DNA of 64,000 nucleotides from positions 40,797 to 104,796 of the forward strand of contig CABXYN010000001.1 of assembly GCA_902516395.1 (NCBI GenBank), given 5' to 3'. Below, one piece after another: positions 59,825 through 64,000 of this stretch. The DNA comes from an uncultured Pelagibacteraceae bacterium (lineage in GTDB: Bacteria; Pseudomonadota; Alphaproteobacteria; Pelagibacterales; Pelagibacteraceae). Below the pieces are notes generated by a model, which was not told where the DNA came from, did no database searches, and saw only the letters and a program-made list of their open reading frames with translations. How positions within the stretch are numbered: position 1 is the stretch's first letter; each line of letters starts with the position of its first letter. The position numbers and the translations under genes are program-made.

Positions 59825-62701
59825 ATGCTTAAAAAGATAGTTATTAAGGGTGCAAAAGAGCACAATTTAAAGAATATTACACTAGAGATTCCAAAAGAAA
59901 AATTTGTTGTCATCACTGGCCTATCAGGATCTGGAAAATCATCTTTAGCTTTTGATACTGTGTATGCTGAAGGACAGAGACGTTATGTTGAGAGTTTATC
60001 AGCTTATGCAAGGCAATTTTTAGATAAAATGAAAAAGCCCAATGTAGATTTAATTGAAGGGTTAAGTCCAGCAATTTCAATTGAACAAAAAAATACATCC
60101 AAAAATCCAAGATCTACAGTTGCAACTGTTACAGAAATTTATGATTATATGAGAGTTCTTTATGCCAGAGCCGGCATTCCATACTCTCCTTTTACTGGAC
60201 TGCCGATCACATCACAAACTATAAGTCAAATTGTAGATAAAATTAAAACACTACCAAAAAAATCAACAATTTTTTTATATGCACCGGTAGTTAGAGGAAG
60301 AAAAGGAGAATATAGGAAAGATATTCTTGGCTACAAAAAAAGAGGATTTAGAAAAATTAAAGTTGATAATAAACTTTATGATATTGATGATGTTCCAGAA
60401 TTAAATAAAAAATTAAAACATGATATAGCAGTTCTAGTTGATAGAATTGTTTTAAATTCATCTTTGGGAAATAGATTAGCTGAAAGTGTTGAAACAGCAG
60501 TTAACTTAGCAAATGGATTAATGTTTGTGGAATACGAAGATGAAACCCTGCCGAAAAAGTTTAGAAAGACTGAAAATTTAATCTTTTCTACTAAGTTTGC
60601 TTGTCCTGAAAGTGGTTTTACAATTGAAGAAATAGAACCAAGACTTTTTTCTTTCAATAGCCCTTACGGTGCGTGTGAAGAATGTGAGGGTATTGGTGTT
60701 AAATTAAATGTTGATCCAAAATTAGTAGTACCCGATGAAAAGAAAACAATAGCAGATGGAGCTATTGAACCTTGGTCAAAATCATCATCTTTATATTATG
60801 CACAAACTTTAGCCTCTATAGCAAAACATTATGGTTTTTCATTAAATGATAGATGGTCGAGACTATCAAAAAAAATAAAAGATGTAATTTTATTTGGATC
60901 TGATGAAGAAGAAATCAAATTTTCTTATGACGATGGATATGAAAAGTATTCACATAAAAAAACATTTGAAGGGGTGGTAAATAATTTAGAAAGAAGATTT
61001 TTAGAAACAGATAGTGATTGGAAAAGAGAAGAAATATCTCAATATCAATCTGATACAAAGTGTGAAAGATGTAATGGGCACAGATTAAAAGATGAAGCTC
61101 TATGTGTTAAAATTAATGATCACAATATAAGTGAAGTAACTGAAAAATCTATATTTGATGCAAAGGAATGGTTTAAATCACTTGAAACAAAATTAGATAA
61201 ACGACAACTAAAAATTGCACAGCATATTTTAAAAGAAATTAATGAGAGATTAAATTTTCTGCTAAATGTTGGTCTTGACTACCTAACTTTATCAAGAGAG
61301 TCTGGTACTTTATCAGGTGGTGAAGCACAAAGAATAAGGCTAGCCTCGCAGATAGGTTCAGGATTAACTGGAGTATTGTATGTACTTGATGAACCTTCTA
61401 TCGGTTTGCATCAAAAAGATAATGTTAAATTAATTAATGCATTAAAAAGACTTAGAGACTTAGGAAATACAGTCATAGTTGTAGAACATGATACTGAAAC
61501 CATGGAAAATGCAGATCATATAATTGATCTTGGTCCAGAAGCTGGAAACAAAGGTGGCGAAGTAATCGCTCAAGGATCGTACAATGATATATTAAATAAT
61601 AACAATAGTATTACAGGAAGATACTTATCAAACAAAAGCTTTATACCAATACCAAGAACTAGAAGATTAGCCAAAAATGGAAGATTTTTAGAAATTAATG
61701 GGGCTAGTGGAAATAATTTAAACAATGTAAATCTTAAAATTCCACTTGGAAGTTTTACCTGTGTAACGGGTGTTTCAGGAAGTGGTAAATCAACATTAAT
61801 ACTTCAAACTCTTTATAACGCTTTAAACCTTACCCTTAATAATAATAAATCGAGAAAAATTCCAAAACCATTTAGAGGTTTTAAAGGTATTGAATTAGTC
61901 GATAAAATTATAGATATAGATCAATCCCCTATTGGTAGAACTCCTAGGTCTAACCCAGCAACTTATACAGGTGCGTTTGGTCCAATAAGAGACTGGTTTA
62001 CTAATTTACCTGAGTCAAAAAGTAGAGGTTATAAGCCAGGAAGATTTTCATTTAATGTTAAAGGTGGAAGATGCGAAGCTTGTGAAGGTGATGGAGTAAT
62101 AACATATGAAATGCATTTTTTACCTGATGTTTATATAACTTGTGATGAATGCAAAGGAACTAGATATAATAGAGAAACGCTAGAAATTAAATTTAAAGAC
62201 AAGAGTATTGCAGATGTTTTAAATATGACCGTTGATGAGGGGTGCGAATATTTTGAAAATATTTCTAATATAAAAACAAAATTGCTTACTCTTAAGAAAG
62301 TTGGTTTAGGATATATAAAAATTGGTCAACAAGCGACTACTCTATCAGGTGGTGAAGCCCAAAGAATTAAACTAGCAAAAGAACTGTCTAAAAGATCAAC
62401 TGGAAGAACAATATATATATTAGATGAACCCACAACAGGACTGCATCAACACGATATTAAAAAATTATTAGAAATTTTACATACCTTTGTTGCAACTGGA
62501 AATACGGTTGTTGTAATAGAACACAATTTAGATGTTATTAAAACAGCTGATTATATAGTTGATATGGGTCCAGATGGAGGTGTAAAAGGAGGAAATATCA
62601 TTGCCGAAGGAAAACCTGAGGAAATTATCCAAGTTAAAGATAGTTATACAGGTAAATTTTTAAAACCAATGTTGGACAATAAGTTCAAAAAAACTGCTTA
62701 A
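59825..62701 (+). CDS. uvrA: Excinuclease ABC subunit A
   Basis: A 958-residue nucleotide-excision-repair protein with two ABC modules. The first Walker A is [38 protein letters not shown] and the first signature is [16 protein letters not shown]. The second Walker A is [13 protein letters not shown] and the second signature [18 protein letters not shown]. The second zinc finger is complete ([10 protein letters not shown]...[11 protein letters not shown]). In the first, the first knuckle reads CPESG instead of CPxC, a form I believe common in alphaproteobacteria. UvrA finds DNA damage and loads UvrB. Confidence 0.98.
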   Translation: MLKKIVIKGAKEHNLKNITLEIPKEKFVVITGLSGSGKSSLAFDTVYAEGQRRYVESLSAYARQFLDKMKKPNVDLIEGLSPAISIEQKNTSKNPRSTVATVTEIYDYMRVLYARAGIPYSPFTGLPITSQTISQIVDKIKTLPKKSTIFLYAPVVRGRKGEYRKDILGYKKRGFRKIKVDNKLYDIDDVPELNKKLKHDIAVLVDRIVLNSSLGNRLAESVETAVNLANGLMFVEYEDETLPKKFRKTENLIFSTKFACPESGFTIEEIEPRLFSFNSPYGACEECEGIGVKLNVDPKLVVPDEKKTIADGAIEPWSKSSSLYYAQTLASIAKHYGFSLNDRWSRLSKKIKDVILFGSDEEEIKFSYDDGYEKYSHKKTFEGVVNNLERRFLETDSDWKREEISQYQSDTKCERCNGHRLKDEALCVKINDHNISEVTEKSIFDAKEWFKSLETKLDKRQLKIAQHILKEINERLNFLLNVGLDYLTLSRESGTLSGGEAQRIRLASQIGSGLTGVLYVLDEPSIGLHQKDNVKLINALKRLRDLGNTVIVVEHDTETMENADHIIDLGPEAGNKGGEVIAQGSYNDILNNNNSITGRYLSNKSFIPIPRTRRLAKNGRFLEINGASGNNLNNVNLKIPLGSFTCVTGVSGSGKSTLILQTLYNALNLTLNNNKSRKIPKPFRGFKGIELVDKIIDIDQSPIGRTPRSNPATYTGAFGPIRDWFTNLPESKSRGYKPGRFSFNVKGGRCEACEGDGVITYEMHFLPDVYITCDECKGTRYNRETLEIKFKDKSIADVLNMTVDEGCEYFENISNIKTKLLTLKKVGLGYIKIGQQATTLSGGEAQRIKLAKELSKRSTGRTIYILDEPTTGLHQHDIKKLLEILHTFVATGNTVVVIEHNLDVIKTADYIVDMGPDGGVKGGNIIAEGKPEEIIQVKDSYTGKFLKPMLDNKFKKTA

Positions 62702-62735
62702 ATTTTAATTAAAAATGTTATAAAACAAAGATATT

Positions 62736-63338
62736 ATGACTTCAATTCTTCAATCACTATCTAAGACAGTCCATATCTCCTTAGCATTATCCATTTTACT
62801 ATTTTTAGGTTTATACTTTGGAAATGGTGGTTTTGATATCGACGTTGTTTTTTGGAGTTGGTTATTTAGATATATACATGTCATTGTTGCAATTATGTGG
62901 ATCGGTTTACTCTGGTATTTTAATTTCGTTCAAATACCAAACATGGCTAAAATACCTGACGAACAAAAACCAGCAATTGGAAAAGTTATAGCTCCAGCAG
63001 CACTTTTTTGGTTTAGATGGGCAGCTTTAGTTACAGTAATATCAGGACTGATCTTAGCTTATTTAAACGGTTATGTTCATCAAGCTATGACATTAGGAAT
63101 TGGATCAGGTGGTGGTAAAGCTACTGCAATTGGTATTGGTATGTGGTTAGGAATTATAATGGCATTTAATGTTTGGTTTGTAATATGGCCAAATCAGAAA
63201 AAAGCATTAGGTATTATTGAGGTTGAAGCTGATGTTAAAGCTAAATCTGCAAAAACTGCGATGCTATTTTCTAGAACAAATACACTTCTATCTTTGCCAA
63301 TGCTTCTGACGATGGTAATAGCTCAAAACCTATATTAA
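62736..63338 (+). CDS. PuuD-like urate hydroxylase membrane domain protein
   Basis: A 200-residue membrane protein with about five or six helices. FWSWLFRYIHVIVAIMWIGLLWYFNFVQIPNMAKIPDEQK, PAALFWFRWAALVTVISGLILAYLNG, GMWLGIIMAFNVWFVIWPNQKKALG and RTNTLLSLPMLLTMV fit the membrane part of the PuuD family. Relatives with urate oxidase activity carry an added cytochrome c domain, which is missing here. Conserved His in RYIHV could be a heme ligand. Whether it acts on urate is uncertain. It is divergent/independent from uvrA by 34 bases and converges on secF with a four-base overlap. Confidence 0.65.
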   Translation: MTSILQSLSKTVHISLALSILLFLGLYFGNGGFDIDVVFWSWLFRYIHVIVAIMWIGLLWYFNFVQIPNMAKIPDEQKPAIGKVIAPAALFWFRWAALVTVISGLILAYLNGYVHQAMTLGIGSGGGKATAIGIGMWLGIIMAFNVWFVIWPNQKKALGIIEVEADVKAKSAKTAMLFSRTNTLLSLPMLLTMVIAQNLY

Positions 63339-64000
63339 TCTTTTTCTTCTTTAACTATTGTTCTTTGGCTGACATTCAGTGCAACTAAAATAGGATTTGC
63401 GATATATATTGAAGAGTAAGTTCCAAAAATAACTCCTAATATCATTGCTAAAGAAAAACCTTTTAGTATTTCACCACCAAATAAGTATATTGAAAAAAGA
63501 GCTAACAATGTAGTTACAGATGTAATTATTGTTCTAGATAAAGTTTCATTAATTGAAATATTAGTTAAGTCAAAAATTTTAATATCGGAATACTTTCTTA
63601 AATTTTCTCTAACCCTATCGAATATAACAACTGTGTCATTCATTGAATAACCAACAATAGTTAAAACAGCTGCTACAATAGAAAGGTTTATTTCAAGAGA
63701 AAAAATAGAAAATATACCTAATGTAATTATAACATCGTGAAATATAGCTAAAATAGCTCCTAAGCTAAACTGCCATTCAAATCTTATCCAAATATACAAT
63801 AGCATCGCTGCAAGCGATAAGCTTATAGCAATAATTCCTGATTTTAAAAGTTCTGAGCTTACTTTAGGACCAACATTTTCTACTCTTCTAAAGTCGACAT
63901 TACCAATAGAGCTTGATAATTTATTTTGAATATTTTTAATAAATTCAGGATCATTTGAATTTTGCTTTTCAAATTTAACAATAAAGTCTGTTTCATTGCC
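63335..64000 (-). CDS. secF: Protein translocase subunit SecF, 3' part
   Basis: The frame runs off the right edge; 221 codons are visible. Seen are FRRVENVGPKVSSELLKSGIIAISLSLAAMLLYIWIRFEW, then LGAILAIFHDVIITLGIFSIF and LTIVGYSMNDTVVIFDRVRENLRKY, the SecF hallmark. NETLSRTIITSVTTLLALFSIYLFGG and the last helix ILGVIFGTYSSIYIANPIL follow. SecDF uses the proton gradient to aid late steps of protein export. The frame continues upstream of the first internal Met at 63805, so that Met is not the start. Confidence 0.96.
   Translation of the reverse strand, partial: GNETDFIVKFEKQNSNDPEFIKNIQNKLSSSIGNVDFRRVENVGPKVSSELLKSGIIAISLSLAAMLLYIWIRFEWQFSLGAILAIFHDVIITLGIFSIFSLEINLSIVAAVLTIVGYSMNDTVVIFDRVRENLRKYSDIKIFDLTNISINETLSRTIITSVTTLLALFSIYLFGGEILKGFSLAMILGVIFGTYSSIYIANPILVALNVSQRTIVKEEKD

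Overview
The window looks like a piece of a streamlined marine alphaproteobacterial chromosome, most probably SAR11 (Pelagibacterales). The reasons are very high A+T content with lysine/asparagine/isoleucine-rich proteins, near-zero intergenic spacing, many 1-20 nt gene overlaps, and alphaproteobacterial gene orders (rnc-recO after pdxJ-acpS-lepB; rpmF-plsX-ihfA-merR with a ubiquinol-cytochrome c chaperone and bamE; mltB-rlpA-dacA-tmk-holB-metG-tatD). It also carries an NDUFS4-type complex I subunit and tRNA genes with encoded CCA. No rRNA, CRISPR array, IS element or prophage was seen.

Layout: 1-14087 is housekeeping. It holds pyrE (partial)-pdxJ-acpS-lepB-rnc-recO, hemB on the opposite strand, a 2OG-Fe oxygenase, rpiB-glyA-nrdR, a complete riboflavin cluster (ribD-ribE-ribB-ribH) running into nusB-thiL, and the proton pyrophosphatase hppA. 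14089-22269 is an accessory cassette with five sugar/surface-glycan genes on the plus strand (two-domain glycosyltransferase, GT4, GT9-like, FkbM methyltransferase, membrane SGNH hydrolase). It also has a GIY-YIG protein, a divergent GT-A glycosyltransferase and, at its right edge, a minus-strand tyrosine recombinase. The recombinase promoter overlaps a perfect 15-7-15 inverted repeat shaped like a lox/dif-type recombination core. 22317-24038 has two small membrane-protein genes, a GC-rich structured RNA candidate ending in a strong terminator directly before ogt, and an unusually long 506-nt A+T-rich gap.

24039-32938 holds two transporters (EamA, AEC), then hom, a small lipoprotein, argC and rpsI-rplM on the minus strand. 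Divergent to these is a sulfur-amino-acid unit: two different O-acetylhomoserine sulfhydrylase-type enzymes flanking an alpha/beta hydrolase. hom and the metY genes together fit methionine synthesis from homoserine and reduced sulfur. 32916-42011 holds ctaA, chorismate mutase, the rpmG-merR-ihfA-plsX-rpmF-chaperone run, bamE, glpX, an SbmA/BacA-type transporter, the NDUFS4 homologue, a zinc-ribbon membrane protein, nhaA and a glutathione peroxidase, with tRNA-Glu and tRNA-Pro.

42003-50425 is one long minus-strand cluster for cell wall, replication and translation (MBL hydrolase, tatD, metG, holB, tmk, dacA, RlpA-like, mltB, rarD). 50510-64000 holds tRNA-Ser, sdhE, recG, DUF502, an M48 protease, tRNA-Lys, tgt-ppi-coaD-gyrA-ssb, uvrA, a PuuD-like membrane protein and the 3' part of secF. 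Several proteins have lost metal sites or active residues usual for their families (Tgt zinc cysteines, the GTP cyclohydrolase half of RibB, the HolB zinc module, the RlpA catalytic residues). All assignments were made by reading motifs; no database search was run.
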